A DNA stretch of 64,000 nucleotides from Paraspadella gotoi (GCA_051294375.1 CM119263.1:2917573-2981572), one strand, 5' to 3'; counted from the first letter of the stretch, positions 1-11,866 are shown. The notes: generated by a model not told the origin, from the sequence alone. A program made the numbers and translations.

Positions 1-1680
1 CTGGAAATTTGCCAATGAATAAAAAAGGAAATAGTTTACTCTTCGCAACTTTTGAAACAAATAATTTTTTTTCCATCAAAAATAAATAAACATAAAAACA
101 AAACAAAACGACTAAAACAGAAAAGGGCTGAAAAAAAAAACACGTCCTTTTCTCGTTATGACTGAAAATGAGGCAGTCATTTATGGTTAATATTCAATAG
201 TTGTTAGTTTCCGTTTTATAAAATTTTATTGCGAGGGAATTTTCGTTCTTAGCTGAAGCAGGGAGGTGNNNNNNNNNNNNNNNNNNNNNNNNNNNNNNNN
301 NNNNNNNNNNNNNNNNNNNNNNNNNNNNNNNNNNNNNNNNNNNNNNNNNNNNNNNNNNNNNNNNNNNNNNNNNNNNNNNNNNNNNNNNNNNNNNNNNNNN
401 NNNNNNNNNNNAGAGAGAGAGAGAGAGAGAGATACGAATCAAATGAAGGATACACACAGTCTTTTCAAAGTCGAAAGATCGCAGCCATTTTGACTCCATT
501 CAGGCGAATAGAGGAGGGGGGCGAAGAGTGATAAAAAGAGACGTAGCCAGCAAGAGATCCATCGAGAAAGGGAGAGAAAGTGAGAAAGAGAGAGAAAGAG
601 AGTCAGAGATGCAGATGCGAGTATAACCTTTTCTGTCACCGAGATTAAAGTTTAAAAAAACACACAAAAAAAAAAGAAAATTGATCCTTTAGGGTATTTT
701 TATAAAAGCGGACATCTTGGCTTTCAATCTCAGGAGCGCAGATTGCTTTGAGCGAGGAAGCGAAGATTGCTTGGAACGAGGAAGCGAAGATTGCTTGGAA
801 CGAGGAAGCGAAGATTGCTTGGAGCGAGGAAGGGAAGATTGCTTGGAACGAGGAAGGGAAGATTGCTTGGAAGATTAAGATTGCGAAGCTGAAACGAGGA
901 TTCACGATGGAATTAAAGTTTAAAATATGAGATAAGAAAATGATTTTTTTTAGAGGACATGTACGGATTGATTTTTGGCAAGATATAAAAATGAAATGAC
1001 TTTATTAAAAATGAAATGACTTTATTAAACATTATACTTCGAAACCGAACGAGGACGCGAGAGTAGGAAGGCTAATTTCACAAAGAAGAAAAATGGAAGA
1101 AGTCGATGACGACGACGACGACGACGANNNNNNNNNNNNNNNNNNNNNNNNNNNNNNNNNNNNNNNNNNNNNNNNNNNNNNNNNNNNNNNNNNNNNNNNN
1201 NNNNNNNNNNNNNNNNNNNNNNNNNNNNNNNNNNNNNNNNNNNNNNNNNNNNNNNNNNNNNNNNNNNNNNNNNNNNNNNNNNNNNNNNNNNNNNNNNNNN
1301 NNNNNNNNNNNNNNNNNNNNNNNNNNNNNNNNNNNNNNNNNNNNNNNNNNNNNNNNNNNNNNNNNNNNNNNNNNNNNNNNNNNNNNNNNNNNNNNNNNNN
1401 NNNNNNNNNNNNNNNNNNNNNNNNNNNNNNNNNNNNNNNNNNNNNNNNNNNNNNNNNNNNNNNNNNNNNNNNNNCGATAGCAAAGCCCTGTGATATTTTC
1501 CATCATCCACCCTAGTAAGCTCTTATAGTGTAGACGTTCTGGTTCGTTAGCAAGTCCTTGTGATATTTTCCGTCATCCACCCTACTAAGTTGGGGGGAGA
1601 GTTCGGAGTTGGGTCTGGGGGCGGGACCGAGATGTAGAAGTGGATCAATCTGCTACTGTTTCGGTGTGGTAATTGAGACT
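1..1680 (+). repeat. Left arm of a large inverted repeat
   Basis: Reads as the reverse complement of about 8165-9720: window position 1 pairs with about 9719, the 24-base minisatellite at 744-875 with 8825-8960, and the GGTGGATGACGG units at 1490-1590 with 8225-8410. The arm contains gaps at 269-411 and 1128-1474. Arms differ by many small indels. Confidence 0.85.
735..880 (+). repeat. 24-base minisatellite
   Basis: About five tandem copies of a unit like CGAGGAAGCGAAGATTGCTT plus four bases. It translates to a WNEEAKIA-type repeat on the plus strand, but no gene context supports translation. The reverse complement is at about 8825-8960 with more divergence. Confidence 0.85.
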
Positions 1681-2030
1681 GAGTCACGGCGGTCGTNNNN
1701 NNNNNNNNNNNNNNNNNNNNNNNNNNNNNNNNNNNNNNNNNNNNNNNNNNNNNNNNNNNNNNNNNNNNNNNNNNNNNNNNNNNNNNNNNNNNNNNNNNNN
1801 NNNNNNNNNNAAGTCCCTTTTCTGTCGGTTGGTCGGTCGGTCTGACTTTTCATTCCTTAACTCTGGTAATACTTAATTTAGTTAATATTGGGTATGCAAG
1901 CGAAGTACAATGAGATCTTTAACATGTATCATACTTGTGAAGTCACCTGAAAAAGCGATCAGAAGACCCAAAATTCATAGCGGCTTAAATTTGGTCTCTT
2001 TTCGGTTATTTTTGATAATATGATGATAAC
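1484..2030 (+). repeat. Direct repeat, copy A (with gap)
   Basis: Matches 2033-2825 in the same order: two TGTGATATTTTCC units, a GCGGGACCGA block, then a block around CTTTTCTGTCGG and TTAATATTGGG. The gap at 1697-1810 stands where copy B has about 340 bases. Many single-base indels. Confidence 0.75.
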
Positions 2031-2032
2031 GC

Positions 2033-2825
2033 AAACGCCCTGTGATATTTTCCATCTTTACCACCCTAGCTAAGCTCTTAAAGTGTAAGACGTTCTGGCT
2101 CGTAGCAAGTCCTTGTGATATTTTCCGTCATCCCACCCCTAACAAGGTTAGGGGAGAGTCTTCGGAGTTGGGCCTGGCGGGCGGGACCGAAGATGTAGAA
2201 GGATCAACTCTACTGTTTCGGTGTTGGTAATTGATGACTGAACGTCACGAACGGTTTCGCTGGTGCAAGGGCAACATGTGAAAAAATTAATAACCCATTT
2301 TGGCACATCGGGGAAGAATGAGTCTGTCGCTGCGAAAAAAAAAACAAAACGAATCCCCATGTCCTTTTTGATGACGTCGTTCTAACTAATTTCCTTTTTT
2401 TTTTCTCACTCCTTTCCACCCCTCCTTTCCCCCCCTACTTATTGCCCGCCCTCCTCCTCCTCTTCTCCTCCAGCCTCCCTCTTTCTCTACGATCCGGTTC
2501 TTCTCTCTCAGTATTTTCCGACCATTTTCTATTCTTATTTCTTCTCATTTTCTCACTTCTTTCCTTTTACTTTTTTTTAGGCAACACCCTAAAGTCCTTT
2601 CTGTCGGTCTGGTCGGCTCGTCTGCTCTTTCATCTCCTAACCTCTGGCTAACTACTCTCAATCCTAGTTAATATTGGGCTATGCAAGCGACAGTACCAAC
2701 TGAGATCTTTAAGCAATGTATCAATACTTGTGAAGGCTCACACTGAAAAAAAGCGATCCAGCAAGACGCCAAAACTTCATAGCCGGCTTAATTTGGTCTC
2801 TTTTAGTTATTTTTGATACATACTG
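2033..2825 (+). repeat. Direct repeat, copy B
   Basis: Second copy of 1484-2030, more complete. No gene recognised; the T/C-rich stretch at 2390-2580 gives meaningless open frames. Confidence 0.75.
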
Positions 2826-3340
2826 ATGTTCATACTGATGTCCATTTTAATCTGTAAGACGTGATGGAGGCCTTAAAACTCCACCAAAGCCTGTCCAAAG
2901 CAGGCGGCACAGAATTAGCTTATTTATTCAACATGACATGGATACATTTCTTTATATTGTTGTACCAATTTTCAAGTAAAACTCAGCCTCCTGTATTTTG
3001 ATGCTAGCGCGGAGTACAAATAAGTATTCCACCGATCTAACCTACTTAAGGGAGTGGTCTTTTCATAACAAATTAGAACACATTCTTTGAAATATTTCCA
3101 CTTCCATTGATAGGGAAGCCCAGGTAACTCTGGAGTGAATACACGGACTGTGAGAGAGTCTTGAATTGAAAGCTTGCAGGGACCTGATATGTCATTCATC
3201 CCTGTAAGAGTGATGGAGCGCCTTAAACCACCAAAAGCCTGTCAAAAGCTCAAGGGCAAGATAGCTTATTTTATTAATATGAATGGATTAATTTTTATAT
3301 TGTTGTCCAATTTCAGAAACAAGAGCACCTCAGATCTAAA
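2826..3340 (+). repeat. Dispersed ~330-base element, one and a third units
   Basis: Same family as the array at 22109-22926: GTGATGGAGGCCTTAAA, GAAATATTTCCACTT, GATAGGGAAGCC and AAGCTTGCAGGGACCTG are recognisable. Many indels against the 22-kb copies. Confidence 0.75.
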
Positions 3341-4500
3341 TGACTGGTAGCGCTACCTTTTTTTCACTAAAGAAATCATATAAACCGATATTGTCCCTGT
3401 CTCAATTGTCCCCGCCACTGCTAACATGTTATGGTAGTACGCNNNNNNNNNNNNNNNNNNNNNNNNNTAGTCGCATGATCACCCGGAAATAGACGTGAAA
3501 AGAAAGTGACTGCAGCGCAACATATTGGAATAATCGTTCTTGTTTATTTCATATCATTTTTTCTCTATTCTCCACTTTCATATCGGTTTGACATCTTGAT
3601 CTTTAGTCCCTCGTTTCTTTTGTTTTTTGCCTAACCTTTTCCTTAAAACTTCCCCAATATGATTAATCTGATCTTAAGCTTCGCTCAATAGTTGTTTTCT
3701 ATGTACCTCGCCAATCTTCAGTCTTTTTCCTTCTCCGTTACTTTTCTTTCCATTCGCTTTCCTCACCCTCCTTTCTCCTTCGTCCTTTATGACCCCTTCA
3801 TTTTCTCCTCATCTCGAATCGGGTGAGTTTTCTCGGCAAAAATTGAAGTTTGAAGGTGAAAAAATAGGAAAGGAAATCGTAAAAAATCCAGAAGAAATGA
3901 GTTTTTCGTGTGTAATTCGACGCCAGCGTTGAATCATTTGGCGCAGATAGGTTTCGCCCTGAGTACAATAATGTAAAATGTACACTTCAGCTGCTCTGTT
4001 GGCTTTTTTCTTTGTTGGTTTGTTTTGTTTGTTAGATTTTTGTTTTGTTTGGTTAGTCAGTTTTTTCTCTTTTTGTTCAGTTCTTCTACATTTTTATTAT
4101 TATAACTTTCTTTCTTTCTTTGTCTCTCTCTTTGCTTATCTCTTTCATTCTTTCTCTCTTTTTTTTCTTTCTTTCACTGAATTGAGAGAAAAAGAATGAT
4201 AATCGATCGTCCGGTTTTAGCCTCGTTCTTTTTCGTGCCAGTCTTCACAGCTCTAGACAGCTTAATAGCCTAACAGCTAAAACCATCTTCCTCAACTGTT
4301 TCTCGTTTTTTTCTTCCTCACAAATTACTGCGAAAAATAAATTATCATAGTATTTGCGATTCGTAAATAAAGACTCGCAATTGACAAACGTCAAAATCGT
4401 AGACGTCATTAAATTTCAAGTCCTTCTTCGTCTCGGAAGTGTTTACGCCAGTCGAGTTGAAAAATGAGTCAAAAGCTTCTTTTTTTTTTTCAGACTTAGA
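3341..4500. other. Non-coding stretch with gap
   Basis: Contains a gap (3443-3467), T/C-rich DNA at 3540-3820 and 3990-4190, and no supported gene. Confidence 0.6.
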
Positions 4501-4505
4501 CAAAA

Positions 4506-4600
4506 ATGGAGTCAGCGTCGACGGCGGCGGAGGCGGCAGCGGCCGCGGCGGAGGCGGAGGCGGAGGCTGCAGTGGTGGCGTCGCCTGAAGGGAACAAATT
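4506..4600 (+). CDS. Doubtful short coding start, Ala/Glu-rich
   Basis: An ATG in good context (AAAAATGG) opens a frame MESASTAAEAAAAAAEAEAE... through a GGCGGAG-type repeat. It could be a first exon with a donor near GTGGTGGCG, but no downstream exon is recognised and the composition follows directly from the repeat. Weak call. Confidence 0.2.
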
Positions 4601-4699
4601 TTTCTTGATTAGAGTTTTTCTCTTTTTGGATCTTCTTTCTCGCGGTTTTTTTCTTCAAGTTTTCGAAAAACTCGACAACATAAAGTAAAAGAGGAAACA

Positions 4700-5550
4700 T
4701 TTGTGAGTTCGCTCTGCCTTGTGGACTGTGGAGGCAGTATTCATCAAGTTTCTAAAAAATATTCTTTATTCTTTAGTGCCATCTACAATTCACCATCATG
4801 TTTACGATTAGAAAAATCGCCGACAAAAAATCAAAAGATCAATGAGTCAGAAACAAAATATAATCTAAAAAAAACCTTTTTAGTTATCAATACCATGTAA
4901 ATCGCAAGCGAGAGACGAGAAGACAATGACAAAAAAAAGATGTTGTGGAGCAACAACAACAACACGCAACCTCGGTCGTTTGCCCTCTCTTTTTTATGGT
5001 CAACTTTGACCTTGTAAATACCAATTGTTATAGACTTAGCATCTGAGCCTTTTAATTGTTATTGTTATTAATCTGTTGAAGAATAAAATAACTCTTACTC
5101 TGAAACTTGTTGCGTCCTCAACGTCGCTTTATTCAGGGACGATGCATCGTGAGTGACACTCAAATCAAACCACAGAACACTTTTTTTTCTTGACTGAGTC
5201 AACAAGTGACATCGAAAAAAAGAAGTGTCACTATTTTTGTTTTTTAGGGATCAGATGTGCTCATCGGCAACATTTTGCGATTACGCACCTCAGAAGCCCC
5301 CCAAAAAAATAACTGAAGCGTTGTATGAATATTAAATTTTACGAGGAAAAAAGTATTTTTTTTTGATGACTTTAACGACTACATTTTTGACATTATTCAC
5401 GAACCAAAATTTCTCAGCCCCCCCCCAAGAAATATATCGCAGGTGCGTCGAAACGAAGGCGGATGGCGACAGGTGCCGCTTGCATCTGTCGGGAGGTAAA
5501 AACTTAAACATTCAAACCATTAATTCCACATAAAACTATTCGAGCGCACG
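4700..5550. other. Non-coding stretch
   Basis: AT-rich with A and C homopolymers (for example C10 at about 5420). No gene, RNA or mobile element recognised. Confidence 0.55.
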
Positions 5551-5555
5551 CGAAA

Positions 5556-6160
5556 ACCGAGATGGACTGACGCGTTAACGCTCAACATCGGCATTCGTTT
5601 CGCAGCTGCGACGATCGCCGAAAAACGTGGGCGGTGAAGAATGACCAGACCGCAGGCGCGGTGTTCTTCTTATTGATCGCGAGAAGCTTGTTCGGTTCTG
5701 TGGCGGCGGAAAAAAAGTCGGTCTTTGTGGCGAAACCAGTCGCGTCTTCTTCGGGAAAAGCCGCAGTCGGCTCTTTCGGCAAACCCAAAACACCAAAGCG
5801 TTTCCTGACAGAACCCACATTTCGGAGAGGCGCTTCGTACACCGGTCTCTCTCTCTGCTCTCTCATCTCTCCTCATCTCTCTCTCTCTCTCCTCTTCTCT
5901 CATCCTCTCTCCTCTCCTCCTCTCTCTCTTCTCTCTCTCTCTCTCCTCTTCTTAGGTAGCAAAAGAAAAGCTCGCGAGCGAAATCGCGGCGAATCCGGTC
6001 GACGGCGCCAACTCGCGTCGAACGACTGATGTCTTTTCCCGCGAATCTATGCCGCGCAGCGCTGCCGAGCTGCCGGTGCGTTCGTCGTCGCGCGCTTTCG
6101 ACGGTCACGTGACAATACTCATATAATAAGGGAAGTGAAGTAAAAAAAAAGAAGAAAGCC
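5556..6160 (+). repeat. 600-base direct repeat, copy 1
   Basis: Matches 7452-8058. The second half (from about 5800) is nearly identical between copies; the first half differs by small indels. It contains an open frame through AEKKSVFVAKP, a CT-rich tract at 5843-5953 and a palindromic E-box. Whether it is part of a gene is unclear. Confidence 0.85.
6104..6113. promoter_or_regulatory. Palindromic E-box GTCACGTGAC
   Basis: Ten-base perfect palindrome of the USF/MITF/TFEB type at the edge of a GC-rich block. The duplicate is at 7978-7987. No gene start is assigned. Confidence 0.35.
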
Positions 6161-6352
6161 AAGAAAGAAAGAAATAAAGTAAAGAAATCGAAAAGCCAGA
6201 AAGAAAGAAAGAAAGATAAGAAAGAAAAGAAAGAAAGAAAGAAGAAAGAAAGAGAGAAAGAAAGAAAGAAAGAAAGATACAGAAAGAAAGAAAGAAAAGA
6301 AAAGAAAAGAAAGACAGAAGGAACTATAAAAATAAAAGAAAAGAAAGACAGA
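6141..6352 (+). repeat. (GAAA)n microsatellite
   Basis: Imperfect GAAA/AAAG repeats over about 210 bases, directly after the 5556 repeat. A shorter version at 8010-8058 runs into a gap. Confidence 0.85.
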
Positions 6353-6589
6353 AGGACTAATAGAAAAATCGTTAAAGTATAGGTGATCTCGCCAGTCTTA
6401 CTATCAAAAAATTAATGAAAAGTACTATACATCTAATGTGCATATTGCAGTACAATACCATAATTAAATAGACTTTAAGACACAAAAATATTTGGATCGA
6501 TATAACAACAATAAAATGGATACACATTCAAACTTCTCGCTGCCTCAACTAATGGATCTTGATAACTAGATAGTTAAAAATCGAAAAAC

Positions 6590-7312
6590 AATGCTTCAAG
6601 TTAAAAAATTATGAAAGTTGAAAAATTAATGCAAAAGTTGAAAAAAATTATAGCAAATTGAAAAAATTAAGCAAGTTAAACAAATTAAAGCAAATTGAAA
6701 AAAATAATGCAATTTAAAAATTATGTAAGTTGAAAAAAATTATGTAAGTTGAAAAAATTATGTAAGTTGAAAAATTATGTAAGTTGAAAAAAAATTAATG
6801 GCAAGCTGAAAAAAACTTATGGCAAGTCAACAAAAAAAATTATGCAAGTCAAAAAAAATTAATGCAAAATTGAAGAAAATTATGCAAGTTAAAAATTATG
6901 CAAATTAAAAAAATATGCAAGTTGAAAAAATTAATGCAAGTCAAAAAAATAATGAAAATTGAAAAAAAGTTATGCAAGTTAAAAAATTAATCGGGCCAAA
7001 TTAAAAAAATTATGCAAGTGAAAAAATTATGCAAGTGACAAAACATTATGCAACGTTGAAAAAAACTTATGCAAGTAGAAAAATTATGCAAGTTGAAAAA
7101 AATTAATGCAAGTTGAAAAAAATTATGCAAGTTAAAAAAATTAAGAAAGTTGATAAAATTATGCAAGTTGAAAAAAATTATGCAAGTTGAAAAACAATTT
7201 AATGCAAGTTGAAAAAATTATGGGCAAGTTTGAAAAAATTATGCCAAGTTGGACAAAATTATGCAAGTTGAAAAAAAATTATGCAAGTTCAAAAAAATGA
7301 TGCAAATTTTAA
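6590..7312 (+). repeat. Degenerate 17-19-base tandem array
   Basis: About 40 irregular units of the form ATGCAAGTTGAAAAAATT, varying in the A run. No coding frame is kept, because the unit length drifts. Satellite-like. Confidence 0.9.
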
Positions 7313-7451
7313 AAGATATTATTTTTGCCGGCAGTAACAGTTCAGTTGAAAGCCTTGAAAGCGCATTACACTGTAATCCGGCGCAGCCACTGTTTACCTT
7401 CTATTTGATTCCCATAGACGTTTCACNNNNNNNNNNNNNNNNNNNNNNNNN

Positions 7452-8058
7452 AACGAGATGGACGAGCGTTACGCAAATCGGATTCGTTTCGAGTCGACGA
7501 TTCGACGAAAAACGTGGGCGGTGACGATGACAGACGCAGGCGCGGTTTTTCTTATTGATCGCGAGAAGTTGTCGGTTCTTGGCGGCGGAAAAAAAGTCGG
7601 TCTTTGTGGCGAAACAGTCGGTCTTTTCGGGAAAGCCGCAGTCGGTCTTTCGGCAAACCCAAAACACCAAAGCGTTTCCTGACAGAACCCACATTTCGGA
7701 GAGGCGCTTCGTACACCGGTCTCTCTCTCTGCTCTCTCATCTCTCCTCATCTCTCTCTCTCTCTCCTCTTCTCTCATCCTCTCTCCTCTCCTCCTCTCTC
7801 TCTTCTCTCTCTCTCTCTCCTCTTCTTAGGTAGCAAAAGAAAAGCTCGCGAGCGAAATCGCGGCGAATCCGGTCGACGGCGCCAACTCGCGTCGAACGAC
7901 TGATGTCTTTTCCCGCGAATCTATGCCGCGCAGCGCTGCCGAGCTGCCGGTGCGTTCGTCGTCGCGCGCTTTCGACGGTCACGTGACAATACTCAATATA
8001 AAGGGGAAGTGAAGGAAAAAAAAGAAAGAAAGCCAGAAAGAAAGAAATAAAGAAAGAA
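7452..8058 (+). repeat. 600-base direct repeat, copy 2
   Basis: Starts right after the gap at 7426-7451 and ends at the gap at 8059-8158; same order of features as 5556-6160. The position between two gaps suggests contig ends. Confidence 0.85.
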
Positions 8059-8224
8059 NNNNNNNNNNNNNNNNNNNNNNNNNNNNNNNNNNNNNNNNNN
8101 NNNNNNNNNNNNNNNNNNNNNNNNNNNNNNNNNNNNNNNNNNNNNNNNNNNNNNNNNNAAAAAAAAGAGAGAGATATTCTACAACTCTTCGTCCCGCCCC
8201 AGTCACCGAACTCCGAAACTCTCC

Positions 8225-8460
8225 CCCAATTAGTAGGTGGGATGACGAAAATATCACACAGGACTGCTAAGAACCAGAACGTCATAACACCTATAAGAGC
8301 TTAACTAGGCTGGATTGATGGAAAATTCAACAGGGCTTTGCTCCATCTGGGAGCCAGAATCACTCCACTATAAAGAGCTTAGTGAGGCGTGGATGACGGA
8401 AAATATCAACAAGGCGCCGTCGCTATCGAAGCCAGAACGTCTATATGCCGCCCCCCCAAC
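8225..8460 (-). repeat. Three tandem units of a ~65-90-base dispersed motif
   Basis: Each unit contains a form of GGTGGATGACGGAAAATATC followed by a variable stretch with AGCCAGAACG. Related units on the opposite strand are at 1490-1590 and 2035-2150, with one more at 61385-61445. Confidence 0.7.
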
Positions 8461-9323
8461 TCTCCCCCCGCCCTGCGTCAAACCGACAGGTTGAAATGCG
8501 GCAGTACACGTCTCGTCTACGGTCGCCGTCGTAGGTCGCGTCGTCGTTCGCCGTCCGGCCGTCGCGTCGTCGCGCGTGCGTCGTCTGTCAATCGGACTCT
8601 CTTGCGCATTTTCTCTTTGTGAAATTAACCTTCCTACTCTCGGCGTCCTTCGTTTCGGTTTTCGAAAGTATAGATGGTTGAAATAAAGTCATTTCATTTT
8701 TAATAAAGTCATTTCATTTTTATATTGCCAAAAATAATCATCCGTACATGGTCCTCGTAAAAAAAAATCATTGTTCTCTTATCTCATATTTTAAACTTTA
8801 ATTCGCATCGTGAATCTCGTTCTGCAGCTTTCGCAATCTTAATCTTCCAGCAATCTTCCCTTCCTCAGTTCCAAGCAATCTTCCTGCCTCGCTCGCAAGC
8901 AATCTTCGGCTTGCCTCCGTTCCAGAGCAATCTCTCGCTTCCCTCGCGAAGAATCCCTCCCTCATCAGCAAATCTGCGCTCCTGAGATTGAAAGCCAAGA
9001 TCGTGCGCTTTTATAAAAATACCCTAAAGGATCATATTTTCTGCTTTTTTTTTTGTGTGTCTTTTTTAAACTTTAACCTCTCGGTGACAGAAAAGGTTAT
9101 ACCTCGTCATCTGGCATCCTCGTGACTCTCTGTCCTTCTGCTTCATCACTTTTCTCGTCCTTTTTTTTTCTTTGTTTCATCGCATGGATCTCTTCTGCTA
9201 CGCTCTCTTTTTATCACTCTTGCGCCCCTCTTCCTATTCGCGCTGACAGGAGTCAAAAATGGCCTGAGATGCTTTCGAACTTTGAAAAGACTGTGGTGTA
9301 TCGCTTCATTTATGTCGTATCTC

Positions 9324-9420
9324 TCCGTCTCTCTCTCTCTCTCTCTCTCCTCTGCGGTCTCTCTCGCTCTCTCCTCTTCTCTTCTCTCTCTCTCGTCTCT
9401 CTCTCTCTCTCGTCTCCTTT
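9324..9420 (+). repeat. (CT)n microsatellite
   Basis: Interrupted CT repeat in the right inverted arm; its mirror in the left arm is the (GA) run at 412-431 beside a gap. Confidence 0.9.
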
Positions 9421-9961
9421 CACAGGTCCCTGCTTCAGCTAAGAACGAAAAAATTCCCCTCGGCAAGTAAAATTTTATAAAAGGAACTAACAAGCTATTG
9501 CCAATAGATTAACCATCAATATGACCTGCCGTCATTTTCACGTCATAGACGAGAAAAAGGACGTGTTTTTTTTTCAGCCCTTTTCTGTTTACGTAAGTGC
9601 TTTTGTTTGTGTTTAAATGTTTATATTATTTTGTGATGGAAACAAAATATTATTTGTTTCAAAAAGTTGCGAAGAGTAAACGTAAACTATTTCCTTTTTT
9701 ATTCATTGGCAAATTTCCAGAATAATTGACACGCTTCGTTGACGGCCTATAATTATCGACAGCGAAAAAAGGGGAAGAGAGATAACTCTAAAAAAAACAA
9801 CAACAAAACAAATAAAAAAAACACTAGAAACGAGGATTTGAAAATAAAAACCGAATCTAAAAAATCCGAAATCTGAAAAAAAATCGAAAAGACAAAAATA
9901 AAAGAAAAGGAGAAAACAAAAGATCCGACGATAGAGGGCAGCGTCGACGCCGTCCTTCGCG

Positions 9962-10190
9962 ATGGGCGAAATGTGGAACGACGCTGACGGACCTCACCAC
10001 ATGCGCGTGATTCTCAAAGCGGTGCCCTCGACTTACCCGGGCGCCGCACGATCTTCCGAGTCGGACCCATCAAATGGCAGCGCCGTCGCAGCGCCGACTT
10101 CGTCCTCGGGTTGGCGCCGCGGATTCAGCTCTGCAAGAATTCGCTCGATTTGGACGCAAGCGAGAACGCGGACCATCATAAATGCTGGGA
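9962..10190 (+). CDS. Candidate first exon of an unidentified gene, with a probable frameshift
   Basis: From ATG 9962 the frame reads MGEMWNDADGPHHMRVILKA and continues to a poor Ser/Ala stretch. From about 10043 another frame looks better (RTIFRVGPIKWQRRRSADF ... LCKNSLDLDASENADHHKCWE) and ends in a donor GAA/GTGAGG at 10191. A single-base error near 10040-10045 would join the two into one 76-residue exon. The (CT)n microsatellite begins 15 bases later. No family recognised and no partner exon confirmed. Confidence 0.35.
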
Positions 10191-10203
10191 AGTGAGGAAG
10201 TTG

Positions 10204-10231
10204 AAGCTCCTCTCTCTCTCTTCTCTCTCTT

Positions 10232-10304
<73 letters not shown>
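10204..10304 (+). repeat. (CT)n microsatellite
   Basis: Nearly pure CT repeat of about 100 bases just after the candidate exon at 9962-10190. Confidence 0.95.
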
Positions 10305-10569
10305 TCACTTTCGCTGATTCTTAACCAACCTCTCTCGTCTTTTTAATTAGGAGAGGGCATTGTGATCTTCCTACGTTCATCCCTGTAATTAATTTGATAT
10401 GAATGTTTCTCAACGCCCTTCTAAAATCTAAAAAGAAGATAAAGTATTCCACTTTATTTCTAATAATTAATAATAATATACAATACAATAATATAATTTT
10501 AGATGAGAGGAAACACAGCTTTCAATGGAAGTTTGTTCTCTAAAGCAATTGTTAAAAAAATATTAATAA

Positions 10570-10880
10570 ACTGGAACAAAAACATATAAATTATGCATTC
10601 ATATATTATATATTATATAAGCTATCTTGCCCCTGACTTAAGGTCTCTATCCCTATTACAAGAAATACCATAACAGGACCCTGAAAGGTTTCAAACAAGA
10701 CTCTCTCACAGCTCTAGTTCCATATCAATGAAGTGGTATTATGTTTTAGAGTATTTATTCAATAGTATTTACTTTATTGATAAGGAAGCCGGGTATTTGG
10801 GGAGTGCAACTCAACTGTGAGAGACTCTTCATTATATGTTATTATCTTGTAGACATCTGATGAAGGACTTTAGCATTGAG
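10570..10880 (-). repeat. Diverged copy of the ~330-base dispersed element
   Basis: Contains GCTATCTTGCCCCTGACTT, AAGACTCTCTCACAG and TCAATGAAGTGG in the reverse orientation relative to the 22-kb array, followed by a forward-reading fragment (GATAAGGAAGCC, CTGTGAGAGACTC). Confidence 0.65.
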
Positions 10881-11120
10881 TAATGCTCTGCACTATTAAT
10901 TCTTTTTGAAAAAAATTACTCGTTTTATTTATTCCAAGCTCGCGGCACAAGTTTTTCTTCTTTTTTTTTATTCTAAATTTAAAAATTTAAAAAATTTCAA
11001 AATATAAATCAAATTACGACTTTCTCATTTAGTTCCCTGGAGTTAATTGGAAAAGACGTAGATGGCGGAAAATTTGAAGAAAAAAAAAAGAAACTTTGTT
11101 ATTGGAAAATAAGAGCATGT

Positions 11121-11665
11121 TGTGGCGGTATATTCACAACGCCTCACGGTCCACCATCCTTCCAGCCAAATCCATGGCTCAGAGGGGAACACACCATCCC
11201 AGGCGTAGTGTTGCCTTCCACAGTCCTAACGTTCTTCCCTCTGTGTTTGGCAAAGCGAAACCACCTAGGAGAACCGTGAGGACTGGAGGGTGTCAGCCTG
11301 AGGGTCGGAAGCCCTCAAAGCCAAAAAGTGAGATGCCCCATCCCAATGGCATCACAGGCACCCCGCTGTTACCATAAATGGTGAGCCCTACTATCGAAAC
11401 TGCAACCTTCTCAGGGTACGCTATGATAAATGCCTATGCCCTGCCGACTCGGGTACGCTACGAAAAACGCCTATGCCGCTGGGTACCGCTACGACAAAAC
11501 GCCTATGCCCCCACAACTGCGCGCTCTCTCCCTCTCCCACATGGTAACAGTCTTGTCAGACACCTCTCAGGCTGAGGAACCTGAGTGATGTCTTGGCCCG
11601 GGATCCTGTGGCGTATATTCACACCGCCTCACGCCATTGCGCTCAGAGGCGAACAACGTGTGTTC
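11121..11665. repeat. Unclassified repeat flanked by ~60-base direct repeats
   Basis: GC-richer than its surroundings. Related sequences (TATATTCACA-CGCCTCACG ... GCTCAGAGG-GAACA) bound it at 11121-11195 and 11608-11665. Inside, three tandem units of about 30 bases (GGGTACGCTACGA ... CGCCTATGCC) lie at 11415-11512. Looks like a mobile-element remnant; no protein domain or class is recognised. Confidence 0.45.
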
Positions 11666-11789
11666 CAGAGAAGAGAGATTGCAGAGATAGTCGATATACG
11701 GCAACATCTCCTAAATTAGACTCGAAAAGTCCGACGTCCATTAATCGGAAAACTTTATATTAAAATTTCAATCTGGTTATATGGCTGGA

Positions 11790-11866
11790 CAGGCGCTATC
11801 GTGCTCAATCAGGCCGTATCACGTTAATCAGGCGCATTCGTGCCTCATCTGGGCGCTTTAGCTTTT
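11790..11866 (+). repeat. Short ~20-base tandem repeat
   Basis: Four degenerate units beginning CAGGCG (CAGGCGCTATCGTGCTCAAT and variants). Confidence 0.65.

Larger units (their letters stand above)
8165..9720 (-). repeat. Right arm of the large inverted repeat
   Basis: Reverse complement of 1-1680, separated from it by about 6.5 kb. It includes the sequence missing in the left arm's gap (a CGTCGT-rich stretch, about 8417-8615). No ORF with coding character in either arm. Confidence 0.85.
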
